In this document: positions 6,555-14,314 of the stretch, in pieces
How the letters are laid out: the number at the start of each line of letters is the position of its first letter
How positions within the stretch are numbered: position 1 is the first letter of the stretch
The notes under the pieces: model-generated
Told to the model about the DNA's origin: nothing
Databases searched by the model: none
The model's input: the letters and a program-made list of their open reading frames with translations, nothing else
NCBI GenBank assembly: GCA_964543235.1
Contig: CAZIXE010000050.1
Coordinates: 1-24,808, forward strand
Source: JANMMJ01 sp964543235
GTDB taxonomy: Bacteria > Pseudomonadota > Alphaproteobacteria > Rhizobiales > Aestuariivirgaceae
Reading direction: 5' to 3'
Length of the DNA stretch: 24,808 bases
Program-made: the position numbers and the translations under genes

Positions 6555-8819
6555 TCAATAATATTCGAGCGCGTCGTAGCCTATAAGACCCTTGGCATTG
6601 AACTTGTTGATGACCGACCCGACCATGCGCCGGGCGATCTCGGGCGCATGATTGAGGCTCCTTTCGATCAAGCGCGCGTTCGGTTTGCCCCACTCGACCA
6701 CCAGCAGAAACTTGTCGATATCGCGTGCGAGCATCGGTCCTTGCGGCAGATGAAACAGCGGCGGCAGATCGAGAATGATGAAGTCAAAGCAGGATTTCAG
6801 GCTGCTGATCCGATAGTCCATGCCTTCCGCGATAACGCGAGAAATCTCGCGAGCTGCTTCATCGCGTCCGGGTGCCGGCAGAAAACACAGGCCGGTCGTG
6901 CCGTCGTAGAGCATGGAACTCTCCTGTGCTCCGGCTGCGGCGCCGTCCCTCGCCTTGTCGGCCGATTCTTTGATGTCATATGGATAGGGCCTCAAGCGGC
7001 GCGTCAACCCGCCCCGCCGGAAGTCATAATCGACCAGGAGCACCCGCGCCCCCGACCATGCCAGATGCATCGCGAAAAGTGCGCTGACAGTTGACTTCCC
7101 CTCGCTGGCCAGCGCTGAACCAAGCGCCACCACAATGGCCGAACGATCTTCCAAGCCTCCCCGCTCCTTGCGCACTGCAGCCTCCATGGCCCGCAGCGTG
7201 TCGAGCGCAATGCTCCCCTCATCTCGCAGGACGATATGAAACGATGAGACATTGGCACGATGAATTACCCCACTTTCGGACATCGTTGGCGATGGCAGAC
7301 CGGAACCTGATGACTGAAGGAGTGTGGAGCGCGTCCAGGAACGGGGACCTGCCAGAGCCGGGACCAGCGGAATGACACCAAGATTGGGCCGGCCCGTGAC
7401 CTCTTCGATTTCCCACGACGAATGTACCGACGACGTGATGCCTTCGCGCAGAAAGGCACCACCCACACCACAGCCCGCACCCAGGACCAGACTGAGCGCG
7501 ACAATCATCTTCCAGTTCGGTTTGGTCCATTTCGGTGGCGGGTCTGCCTGCTGAATGACACGGGCAGTGACTGATGGGAGGCTTTGCTGCTGCAAGGCTC
7601 TGTTGAAGGCATCCAGCATGTTTTGATAGATGGCCTTGGCGGCCAAGGCCTGCTGCTCGAGCTCGCGGAGTTTTACTTCCCGTTCGCTTCCCGCCAGAGC
7701 CGCTTGTTTCAATTGCGAGAGCGCCGTGGTCAATGCCTTTTCGGTTTGCTCGGCAGCCGCAAGATCGGACTCGTATCCGCTCGCCATGCGCGCGAGCTCT
7801 GATCGGATTAGCTTGTCGATATCGGCAATGCTGGCCATTGCTCTCCTGTAGCCGAGGTGCGACTTGCCATAGATGGCCTCGATTCTTGCCGCTTCCTGCT
7901 GCTGGAGCAGACGCTCTCCGAGGAGCTTTGCGAATGCTTCGGTTCCGGCGCCGCCGGATAGCATGGCAAAATTCCCGGAAGCGAGATTTGCCCGAGCTGC
8001 ATCCAGCCGGGACTTGGCTTGGGCAACCTCGGCCTTGGCGGCCACGAGTCGGGTGCTGATTTCTGCAACCTGCTGTTCTGAAACAAGACCGCCGGCTTGC
8101 GTTGAGACCAGGTCATTCTCCATCCTGTAGATCTCGACGGCGCGATCAGCCGCAATGACGTCCTTTTGCAGATCGCTCAGGCGCTGCTTGAGCCACGCCG
8201 AGGACTGCCGCGAGTACTCGCCCTGGGCGCGAAGGCTGTCCGCGAGGTATTCCTCGGTGATGATGTTGACCACTTCGGCGGCCCTTGCAGCGGATTGCGA
8301 AAGGTAGCTGATCTCGAGCACATAGGTTGATCCGACACGTTCGGCGCGCACATTGTTTGCAAATGCCGAGAGAATCATTGCTTGCGGATCCTTGTCGCTG
8401 TCGGCCGCTGAAAAGAGGGACAGGACGGGCCGGATCATCTCTCGAAGCATGGACGGTGTCGTGTACTCCGGATCGGTGAATATCCCCGCTCGAATTGCCA
8501 CGTGTTTCAGGAGCTCACGCGAATTGAGAATCTCGACCTCGCTGTCGACGACGAGCGTGTCGGTGGTCAGCAGCCGCGCGTCAGTCGCGGCCTTCTCAGC
8601 GAGGAAATCGATCTGACGCGGATCGATCAGCAGCAGCGCTGTCGCTTCGTACTTCTTGGGAAGAAGAATGACAGTGGCAGCCGCGAGCGCGACGAACAGA
8701 AATGTGATGCCGCCGATGAGGCGAAGGTTTCGTCTCAGTAGCGAGATCACGTCGGCCAGGGAGATCGCCTCCGATTCATCCCCGCGCCCCGATTCAACGA
8801 CCCGATAATTATAGTTCAT
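6555..8819 (-). CDS. Wzc-like polysaccharide co-polymerase with BY-kinase domain
   Basis: This inner-membrane protein controls EPS chain length and export through cycles of tyrosine autophosphorylation. The 754 residues show an N-terminal Wzz domain with a first membrane helix at about 33-53 and a long periplasmic coiled-coil region (about 200-420, rich in Ala/Glu/Gln/Lys). A GNVR-type segment with PPPKWTKPN precedes the second helix (about 438-460). The cytoplasmic kinase has Walker A ASEGKST (571-577), Walker A' LLVDYDFRRG (594-603) and Walker B IILDLPP. The C-terminus ends in a small tyrosine cluster (Y748, Y753, Y754), the usual phosphorylation site. The single-chain Wzz-kinase layout is the proteobacterial form. 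The ATG has a GGTGGGA-type site upstream. No Wza partner is in the window. Confidence 0.93.
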   Translation of the reverse strand: MNYNYRVVESGRGDESEAISLADVISLLRRNLRLIGGITFLFVALAAATVILLPKKYEATALLLIDPRQIDFLAEKAATDARLLTTDTLVVDSEVEILNSRELLKHVAIRAGIFTDPEYTTPSMLREMIRPVLSLFSAADSDKDPQAMILSAFANNVRAERVGSTYVLEISYLSQSAARAAEVVNIITEEYLADSLRAQGEYSRQSSAWLKQRLSDLQKDVIAADRAVEIYRMENDLVSTQAGGLVSEQQVAEISTRLVAAKAEVAQAKSRLDAARANLASGNFAMLSGGAGTEAFAKLLGERLLQQQEAARIEAIYGKSHLGYRRAMASIADIDKLIRSELARMASGYESDLAAAEQTEKALTTALSQLKQAALAGSEREVKLRELEQQALAAKAIYQNMLDAFNRALQQQSLPSVTARVIQQADPPPKWTKPNWKMIVALSLVLGAGCGVGGAFLREGITSSVHSSWEIEEVTGRPNLGVIPLVPALAGPRSWTRSTLLQSSGSGLPSPTMSESGVIHRANVSSFHIVLRDEGSIALDTLRAMEAAVRKERGGLEDRSAIVVALGSALASEGKSTVSALFAMHLAWSGARVLLVDYDFRRGGLTRRLRPYPYDIKESADKARDGAAAGAQESSMLYDGTTGLCFLPAPGRDEAAREISRVIAEGMDYRISSLKSCFDFIILDLPPLFHLPQGPMLARDIDKFLLVVEWGKPNARLIERSLNHAPEIARRMVGSVINKFNAKGLIGYDALEYY

Positions 8820-9065
8820 CGCGATCCCACCTTCCCACGATGCTTCAATTAGATTTTGGGGTTCGATGATCGTCTAACACTAAGCAAATATATTTCCAAT
8901 ATTATCATTTTTGTTATCAGTTAAATTGCAATATTCCAAAATTTGAATTGAATTCCGAAATACAGATGTTGGTATTAACCATGATTATCGGCAAACATGG
9001 TTATCGTCTATTTGGTCAATACAACATGAGAGAAACACCACGATGACTTAAGGGGAAAGCTGCCA
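8820..9065. promoter_or_regulatory. AT-rich divergent promoter region
   Basis: These 246 bp separate the Wzc-like gene (minus) from the sulfotransferase gene (plus). The sequence is strongly AT-rich. It carries GTTATCAGTT at 8913-8922, matching the element in the 6068-6400 region, and a direct repeat CATG(A/G)TTATCG at 8980-8990 and 8996-9006. The plus-strand gene has AAGGGGA upstream of its ATG. It probably contains promoters in both directions. Confidence 0.5.
8980..9006 (+). repeat. CATGRTTATCG direct repeat, 16-bp period
   Basis: CATGATTATCG (8980-8990) and CATGGTTATCG (8996-9006) differ at one base. They lie 60-86 bp before the sulfotransferase start, a fitting place for an activator or repressor site. 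Confidence 0.5.
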
Positions 9066-10043
9066 ATGAAGCTGCTGATACTGGTTGGGCAATCGAGAAG
9101 CGGATCAACGCTTCTCACCAGGCTCCTGAATGAGGGCGGCCGGGCGGCGATCATCAACGACGCCTATGTCCTGCAGCTTGCCGCAGAACTCAGGCTCGGC
9201 GCTGTCGCAACGGATTCGGGGCGGGGCCGATTTGTGGCAGGCTGGCTGCAGATCATCCGCGATCGTGCCGAACCGGCCGCACCTGCAAGTATTCACAAGT
9301 CACTCGTCGTTGCGCCCGCGCAGTTCGAGAGGCTGAGCACCATGTGCGCTGCACAGGCCGCGAGCTGGAAGACTCTGCCCCAACTCGTGGAGCAGCCGAT
9401 CCGCAACCTGGCAAAGCTGATCGGCGCCGAAGTCTATGGCTGGAACACGCCTCCCGACTATGCCGAGGCCGAAACGATCCTTGAGCAATATCCGGACAGC
9501 AGGATGGTGTTTCTCGTTCGTGACCCCTTCTCAGTCCTTCTGTCCTACAAGTATCTGCCGGCGTACTGGGGAGATGAGCGCAGCCGCTACAATCCCGTGT
9601 TCCAGTCTGTGGTCTGGCGCCAGGTGATACGCAAGTTTGAAAAGGTCAAGGGCGCCCACCCGGGGCGCGTGATGCTGATACGCTACGAGGACCTCATTCG
9701 CGATCCGGCTAAAGAGGTCGCCCGCATTTCGGAACTCTGTGGCGCCAGGCTGTCGCCCCCCGCTCTCGACACCGTGGGTTCCAACAGCTCGCGAACCGGA
9801 GAGTCAGGCACAGGACTGACCCGCATAGAGTCCTGGCTTTGCAGATCGATTACGGGATCGGTGCGAAGCCGTCTTGGATACGGGCGATCAGCAGTGCCGG
9901 TGCTGCCGGAGTTGGGCGTGCCGGCATTCGCCGGCTGCCTGCTGCGGTCGGCGGCCTACTACGCAAGACAGGCTGTGACTTCCCGTGACATCAGAGGCAG
10001 ATTGTGGCGTTTTGCCAAGGCGCTCGTGATCAGCCGGCCCTGA
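9066..10043 (+). CDS. sulfotransferase family protein (PAPS-dependent)
   Basis: A 325-residue cytoplasmic enzyme predicted to transfer sulfate from PAPS to a hydroxyl or amino group. The 5'-phosphosulfate loop is GQSRSGSTLLTRLL (8-21) at the very N-terminus. The 3'-phosphate-binding segment is MVFLVRDPFSVLLSYK, with Arg152 and a downstream Ser. RYEDLIRDP and SNSSRTGESG are the later conserved segments of the Sulfotransfer_3-type fold. Inside an EPS locus the likely target is a sugar of the repeat unit or its lipid-linked precursor; this is inference. An AAGGGGA site precedes the ATG. It converges on the second, unrelated sulfotransferase, with 15 bp between stops. Confidence 0.85.
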   Translation: MKLLILVGQSRSGSTLLTRLLNEGGRAAIINDAYVLQLAAELRLGAVATDSGRGRFVAGWLQIIRDRAEPAAPASIHKSLVVAPAQFERLSTMCAAQAASWKTLPQLVEQPIRNLAKLIGAEVYGWNTPPDYAEAETILEQYPDSRMVFLVRDPFSVLLSYKYLPAYWGDERSRYNPVFQSVVWRQVIRKFEKVKGAHPGRVMLIRYEDLIRDPAKEVARISELCGARLSPPALDTVGSNSSRTGESGTGLTRIESWLCRSITGSVRSRLGYGRSAVPVLPELGVPAFAGCLLRSAAYYARQAVTSRDIRGRLWRFAKALVISRP

Positions 10044-10058
10044 ACCTGCAATGCAGGC

Positions 10059-10844
10059 CTATGTACCAGGCGCTGAACGCCCGGCTGCGTTCCGCGAGCG
10101 GCCCTCGAGCATCCAGCCAAACCTTGATCGCTGCAGCCTGGAAGCAATGGTGTCGTAGTCTGCAAAGACCTGTTCCGGACGTCGCCTGTTGGTCTTGATC
10201 CAGTTGCCGCCGGCCTGTTGGAACTCCGTAATGCGGAGGCCTATTGCGGCGAGGAGCCGCTCGACTTCCGTGGCTGGGCGAGTAGCCAGATCCTCATATG
10301 CCAGGTCCAGTTTGCGGATCGGAAGCAAGGCCAGCATGGCCTTGGCCAATCGCATTTGCCAGTCGATTCTCTTGAGCATGGCCATGACCGATTCGGCACT
10401 GGCCCGGACCTTTGGCTGTTCCAGAACCGTTGCGCTGTGATAGACGCGGGTGGTCCTGGCGAGCAGGCGTGATATGACGACGTCCAGAAGGTTGCGTCGT
10501 CTGAGATGCACGATCGTGTAGCCGCGCAGCACCGGCATCAGGAGAATCGCCGGATTTCGCTTCACCTGATCGTACATGATCTTGAATGCGATGGGGCGCT
10601 CGTCGGCCGATTCAAGTTCATCGAGAAATGCACTGACTGACCGGCTGCCATGCCGCTTGACGAAGTCGCCATAGAACAGCGGCGGCAGCAGTCTTTTGTC
10701 GCCGGGATGGTTCTCGACCCTAGCCCATTCCAGAAAGACTTCGCCGAAAGCCCTGACCTTCCCGGTATCGTTCAGGAGTTGCATCAGCCAGGTGGAACCG
10801 CTGCGTTGTGTGGTCAGGATGCAGATATTTCGCTTATTGCCCAT
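10059..10844 (-). CDS. Stf0-type sulfotransferase
   Basis: A 261-residue protein from the chosen ATG at 10844; the frame stays open to 10940. I prefer 10844 because GGGGA lies about 6 nt upstream and because the PAPS loop ILTTQRSGSTWLMQLL (9-24) then sits at the N-terminus as is usual. FGEVF (33-37) and HLRRRNLLDVVISRLLA (113-129) match the Stf0 (trehalose 2-sulfotransferase) family layout. The family sulfates sugars such as trehalose. Here the acceptor is unknown, but a carbohydrate fits the EPS context. It shares little sequence with the sulfotransferase at 9066 beyond the PAPS loop, so it is not a recent duplicate. Confidence 0.82.
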   Translation of the reverse strand: MGNKRNICILTTQRSGSTWLMQLLNDTGKVRAFGEVFLEWARVENHPGDKRLLPPLFYGDFVKRHGSRSVSAFLDELESADERPIAFKIMYDQVKRNPAILLMPVLRGYTIVHLRRRNLLDVVISRLLARTTRVYHSATVLEQPKVRASAESVMAMLKRIDWQMRLAKAMLALLPIRKLDLAYEDLATRPATEVERLLAAIGLRITEFQQAGGNWIKTNRRRPEQVFADYDTIASRLQRSRFGWMLEGRSRNAAGRSAPGT

Positions 10845-10938
10845 CGATATCCCCGCTTGCATTCGCCTCATCGCTCGCTTGCCATAGGTTTCGGCGATCC
10901 TCTTCAATAGTAAAAATAGAACTTGGAAAGCACAAGGC

Positions 10939-10950
10939 ATTCCATGGAAT
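10939..10950. promoter_or_regulatory. 12-bp palindrome ATTCCATGGAAT
   Basis: A perfect palindrome within AT-rich divergent DNA, about 95 bp upstream of the Stf0-type start codon and 165 bp upstream of the RTX start. It is a candidate operator; the binding protein is unknown. Confidence 0.4.
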
Positions 10951-11036
10951 AAATATATTAAGTATAATTTTAGTATAAATAACGTGTTGGTGTTAGTGGT
11001 TAATTAAAGCCTGATGTTATCAAAGTGTTATTGCTA

Positions 11037-11085
11037 ACGCTTAGCTTTCGGGGAAAGCGACAGGACCCAAATTGGCGCTAAGTGT
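11037..11085 (+). promoter_or_regulatory. hairpin-forming leader of the RTX gene
   Basis: ACGCTTAGC (11037-11045) pairs with GCTAAGTGT (11077-11085), with one G-U pair in RNA. Within and overlapping this, GCTTTC (11044-11049) pairs exactly with GAAAGC (11053-11058) around GGG. The two stems share bases 11044-11045, so they compete partly. The structure lies between an AT-rich promoter-like stretch and the ribosome binding site AGGAGG of the next gene. Confidence 0.4.
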
Positions 11086-11114
11086 CTGTAGTATAACAGA
11101 GGAGGACGTATAAA

Positions 11115-11750
11115 GTGGCTATTATTACTGCAAATTCGGGTTCTGACTTCATCTCCGGCACAATCGGAGATGACACGATTTACGCAAATGCCGGCCCCGG
11201 AACAGGGCCGGTAGATGGGCACGACAAGGTCTATGCCCGCGATGGCAATGACCTGGTATTCGGCGCGGCCGGCAATGACACGCTGAATGGCGGCGCCGGC
11301 AATGACACGCTTTTCGGCGGCACCGGCGACGACAAGGTCTTCGGCAGCGACGGCAATGACTCCGTCTATGGTGGTCTGGGCAACGACACCGTGCTCGGCG
11401 GCGCCGGCAATGACCGGACATTCGGTGGCGAAGGCGATGACCGGATGGACGGCGGCCAGGGCAACGACACCATGTTCGGCGGATTGGGCGCCGATGTCTT
11501 CAACTTCCGCATGGGCGAAGGCAATGACGTCATCAACGATCTCTCCTTCGCCTCCGGCGACCGGCTCTTCCTTGGTGGCTTCGGTCTGGGGGCAGCCCAG
11601 ATCGTCGACGCAATCGAGGATATTCGCGATCTCGCGGACGGAGGTCAGGTGAATGTGTTGGCCGGTGCGAATGACCTGACGCTGGAGTTTGTCTCCGGCC
11701 AGACGCTGCTGCTGCGAGGGCTTGCTGCAGACTATCTGGCGATCGTCTGA
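11115..11750 (+). CDS. RTX-type calcium-binding repeat protein
   Basis: A 211-residue protein with a GTG start at 11115, preceded by GAGGAGGA about 9 nt upstream. Residues about 40-130 are tandem Gly/Asp nonapeptides (GGAGNDTLFGGTGDDKVFG style, G-G-x-G-x-D-x-U-x), which form a calcium-filled beta-roll. They are followed by GADVFNFRMGEGNDVINDLSFASGDRLFLGGFG, the usual cap found in type I-secreted proteins. There is no signal peptide and no catalytic domain, so export by an ABC/TolC type I system is expected, with the signal in the last residues. No such exporter is in the window. Between a sulfotransferase and an acyltransferase gene of an EPS locus, it may be an extracellular matrix protein binding Ca2+ or the polymer; that is inference. 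Confidence 0.88.
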   Translation: MAIITANSGSDFISGTIGDDTIYANAGPGTGPVDGHDKVYARDGNDLVFGAAGNDTLNGGAGNDTLFGGTGDDKVFGSDGNDSVYGGLGNDTVLGGAGNDRTFGGEGDDRMDGGQGNDTMFGGLGADVFNFRMGEGNDVINDLSFASGDRLFLGGFGLGAAQIVDAIEDIRDLADGGQVNVLAGANDLTLEFVSGQTLLLRGLAADYLAIV

Positions 11751-11800
11751 GTTCCCTGTAGAGCCCGTCAGGTTCAACCCGGAACCGACAGTCTCCGCGC

Positions 11801-12931
11801 ATGCGTTATCGCCCACCGACGATAACGGGATTCGGCCGCATCCCTGAGCTCGACGGGCTCAGGGGTGTGGCCATCCTGATTGTAATGCTGGCCCACCTCT
11901 CGCAGAAGGAGCTTGCGCCTGGAGGCTTCGGCGTGACGCTGTTCTTTGTTGTGAGTGGCTTCATCATAACGCGCCTGTTCTTTGCCGAAGTGAATGCCAC
12001 CGGTACCCTGTCGATCAGGAACTTCTATGTCCGTCGCTTTCTGCGCCTGTCCCCGGCGCTATTCGCGAGCGTGGCCGCAATTGCCGGGCTCACGATTGTG
12101 CTGCGCGAGGAGTTCAGCATCGTTCCGGTGATCGCGGCCCTGACCTATCTGAAAAACTACCAGACCCTGTTCTATCCCGATCACATCGGATTGCCTCTGG
12201 CCAGTCTTGGCGTCTACTGGAGCCTTGCTGTCGAGGAGCACTTCTATCTGATGTTTCCGCCCCTGTTTCTCCTGCTCGCCCGGCGGCCCGCCAGCCTTGC
12301 GGTCATGCTGACTGCTGTGCTCGTGCTGGTGCTTGTGTGGCGCTGCATCCTGGTTTTCGACTATGGTGTGCCCGCTCCGCGCACCTACTCCAGCTCTGAT
12401 ACCCGTTTCGACTCGCCATTGACGGGTGCGCTGCTGGCGACGCTCTGCTTGCTGCGGGATCAGAGCAAGCCTTGCCGGCCATTCACCTCGATACTGGCGG
12501 TGGCGGCCGGCCTTGCCCTGTTGGGTATCAGCCTGCTGATCAGGGATGCGGCCTTCCGTGAAACCTTCCGCTACACAATTCAGAATGTCGCCATCGCACT
12601 TCTGATTTTCGCACTCCTCTACACGCCGACATTGTCAGCGGCGCGCCGGTGCCTGAACAAGGGTCCGCTCTTCCTGATCGGCCTCATCAGCTACAGCCTC
12701 TATCTCTGGCACGTGCCGGTCATTTATCTGGTGAAGCGGCAAATGGCTCCGGGCCCGGAGGCAGCCCTTGTTGCCACCGTCGCAACGCTTCTCGTTGGCT
12801 TCGCATCCTGGTGGCTATTGGAGCGCGGCACAGCCAGGTTGAGGCAGCGGTTCGGCTCGCGCACCGCCCATCCTTACACGGGCCTGGGTGCCCGTCTTCC
12901 GCTCACCAAGGCCATGGAGCGGGCAGGCTGA
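11801..12931 (+). CDS. acyltransferase 3 family membrane protein (EPS O-acyltransferase)
   Basis: A 376-residue integral membrane protein of the OafA/ExoZ type, which adds acetyl or another acyl group to sugars of surface polysaccharides. The N-terminus has ELDGLRGVAILIVMLAHL with the conserved Arg21 and the catalytic-type His32. About ten hydrophobic segments follow, including FGVTLFFVVSGFIITRLFF and LGVYWSLAVEEHFYLMFPPLFLLL. There is no C-terminal SGNH domain. It follows the RTX gene by 50 bp, but no clear ribosome binding site precedes the ATG. Its last 58 bp overlap, on opposite strands, the end of the polymerase gene. Confidence 0.92.
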   Translation: MRYRPPTITGFGRIPELDGLRGVAILIVMLAHLSQKELAPGGFGVTLFFVVSGFIITRLFFAEVNATGTLSIRNFYVRRFLRLSPALFASVAAIAGLTIVLREEFSIVPVIAALTYLKNYQTLFYPDHIGLPLASLGVYWSLAVEEHFYLMFPPLFLLLARRPASLAVMLTAVLVLVLVWRCILVFDYGVPAPRTYSSSDTRFDSPLTGALLATLCLLRDQSKPCRPFTSILAVAAGLALLGISLLIRDAAFRETFRYTIQNVAIALLIFALLYTPTLSAARRCLNKGPLFLIGLISYSLYLWHVPVIYLVKRQMAPGPEAALVATVATLLVGFASWWLLERGTARLRQRFGSRTAHPYTGLGARLPLTKAMERAG

Positions 12932-14226
12932 TGCGACAGGTAACCGGCGGCCAGAGCGAACATGAAATGCACGGAGTTGCCATGTCGCATGATGTTGGAC
13001 TCCACCAGACTCCAACTGATAATGGGAATACACAGCAAGGCCAGCCACATCAATGCGCACTCCCGGCCGGCACGCTTGCTGAGCCCGATACCCACGCCGC
13101 GGCTCATCGCCTGCAAGAACACCAGGGCCCACAGCAGCAGGCCGATAAAGCCAAGCTGCGTTGTCAGCTCGATCCAGCCATTGTGGGCGCCGCCGGGGCT
13201 CCAGACGAGACTTCTGGTGATGACCGCCCCTCCATCGCGTGCGTTCGAAAGCCAGTACGCGTCGTAGCCGAAGCCGAGAAGCGGCCTGCTTTCAATGGAT
13301 GCAAAGATCATCGACCACAGCTCCGTTCTTCCCGAGAGGTCGCTGTCTTTGCCCAACACGTCCATGATGGTGGACCAGCCCATGGCCAGAACGCCCGCCG
13401 CCAGTGCAAGACCCGCCACCCCGACGCCGAGGATGCCGTAGAAAAGACTGCGCGAAGCAGCTGCCGCTCGCAGCATGAAATAGACGACCGGAACCGCTGT
13501 GCAGGTGAGAAGCGCCGTGGACGATCGCGACAGAATGCTCAATGCCAATGCCAGAATCACGAACGTCATCAGGAGCCAGCGGAGGTAACCGCTGGATATC
13601 AGGACGCCCACGAAGAATGTCACGAACGCGAAGCTCAACTGCGTTCCGAAGTGGTTCTTGTGAATGAAGATTCCGCGCCACGCGCCACTGTACATGATCG
13701 AGCTGCTGATCCCCAGATCAGGCCGCAGAGCAACGAACCCGAGCGACAGGGCGATCATCCCGGCATAAACAAGGGTGGCCACCAGCAAGCTGCGCTCAAG
13801 CGGCAAGCGTTCGGCAGCAGTCAAGGCGAACAGCGTCAGCACGCCAAGCTGAGTTGCAGAATAGGCCGACCGCCATGGTTCGGCCGACCACAGCACCGAT
13901 GCGAATGCCCAGCCGATCAGCACGATGAACAGCACATTGTTGCGCATTGCCTCGAAGAGCGCCCGCCAGGAGAGGGCGAAACACGTTCCCGCGAGGGCAT
14001 AGAAGACCAGCCAGCAAAGCGTTCTCACTCTAGCCGTCGCTGCCGTATCGATGTCGATCTCCTGGCCGCCGCTGACAAGCAGGGGGAACAGAGCGTCGGC
14101 ACTCACAAACACAGCGACGGCAAGCGTAAAAGAAAACGCGGCCATGGGTGTGAGCAGAAGCGTCGGGGGCGCAGCCATACTGGAAAGTGCGCGTGGGGCG
14201 GGAATCTGCCGACCCGGATCAGTCAT
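12874..14226 (-). CDS. Wzy/ExoQ-like O-antigen ligase family polymerase
   Basis: A multi-pass membrane protein of 450 residues from the ATG at 14226; the frame is open to 14478. I choose 14226 because it leaves a sensible gap to the divergent GH10 gene and because a first membrane helix soon follows (PMAAFSFTLAVAVFVSADALFPLLV). Other starts at 14238 and 14253 are possible. Motifs of the Wzy_C family are seen: YSGAWRGIFIHKNHFGTQ, LSRSSTALL, then GRTELW and AHNGWIELTTQLGFIGLLLWAL in the large periplasmic loop. In this locus it most likely polymerises lipid-linked EPS repeat units, like ExoQ. A waaL-type ligase role cannot be excluded by sequence. Confidence 0.88.
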   Translation of the reverse strand: MTDPGRQIPAPRALSSMAAPPTLLLTPMAAFSFTLAVAVFVSADALFPLLVSGGQEIDIDTAATARVRTLCWLVFYALAGTCFALSWRALFEAMRNNVLFIVLIGWAFASVLWSAEPWRSAYSATQLGVLTLFALTAAERLPLERSLLVATLVYAGMIALSLGFVALRPDLGISSSIMYSGAWRGIFIHKNHFGTQLSFAFVTFFVGVLISSGYLRWLLMTFVILALALSILSRSSTALLTCTAVPVVYFMLRAAAASRSLFYGILGVGVAGLALAAGVLAMGWSTIMDVLGKDSDLSGRTELWSMIFASIESRPLLGFGYDAYWLSNARDGGAVITRSLVWSPGGAHNGWIELTTQLGFIGLLLWALVFLQAMSRGVGIGLSKRAGRECALMWLALLCIPIISWSLVESNIMRHGNSVHFMFALAAGYLSHQPARSMALVSGRRAPRPV

Positions 14227-14314
14227 TCTGTTTTTCATCCGACTCTGCCGCATGCAGCTACCCAAACGCCTCACCGCGGCAATCCGATGGCACGGAAGGC
14301 GGGGAGGGAAACAA

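Larger units (their letters stand above)
10845..11114. promoter_or_regulatory. AT-rich divergent region with palindrome and structured leader
   Basis: About 270 bp lie between the Stf0-type gene (minus) and the RTX gene (plus). It includes a perfect 12-bp palindrome ATTCCATGGAAT (10939-10950) and an AT-rich stretch with repeated AGTATAA. A GTTATCAAAG element lies at 11016-11025. The leader near 11037-11085 can form hairpins. Likely promoters for both genes are here. Confidence 0.5.

Noticed and set aside
10041..10059. CCTGCAATGCAGG dyad between the two convergent sulfotransferase genes as a terminator
   Set aside because: The stem would be only about 4 bp with a usable loop and there is no T run on either strand.
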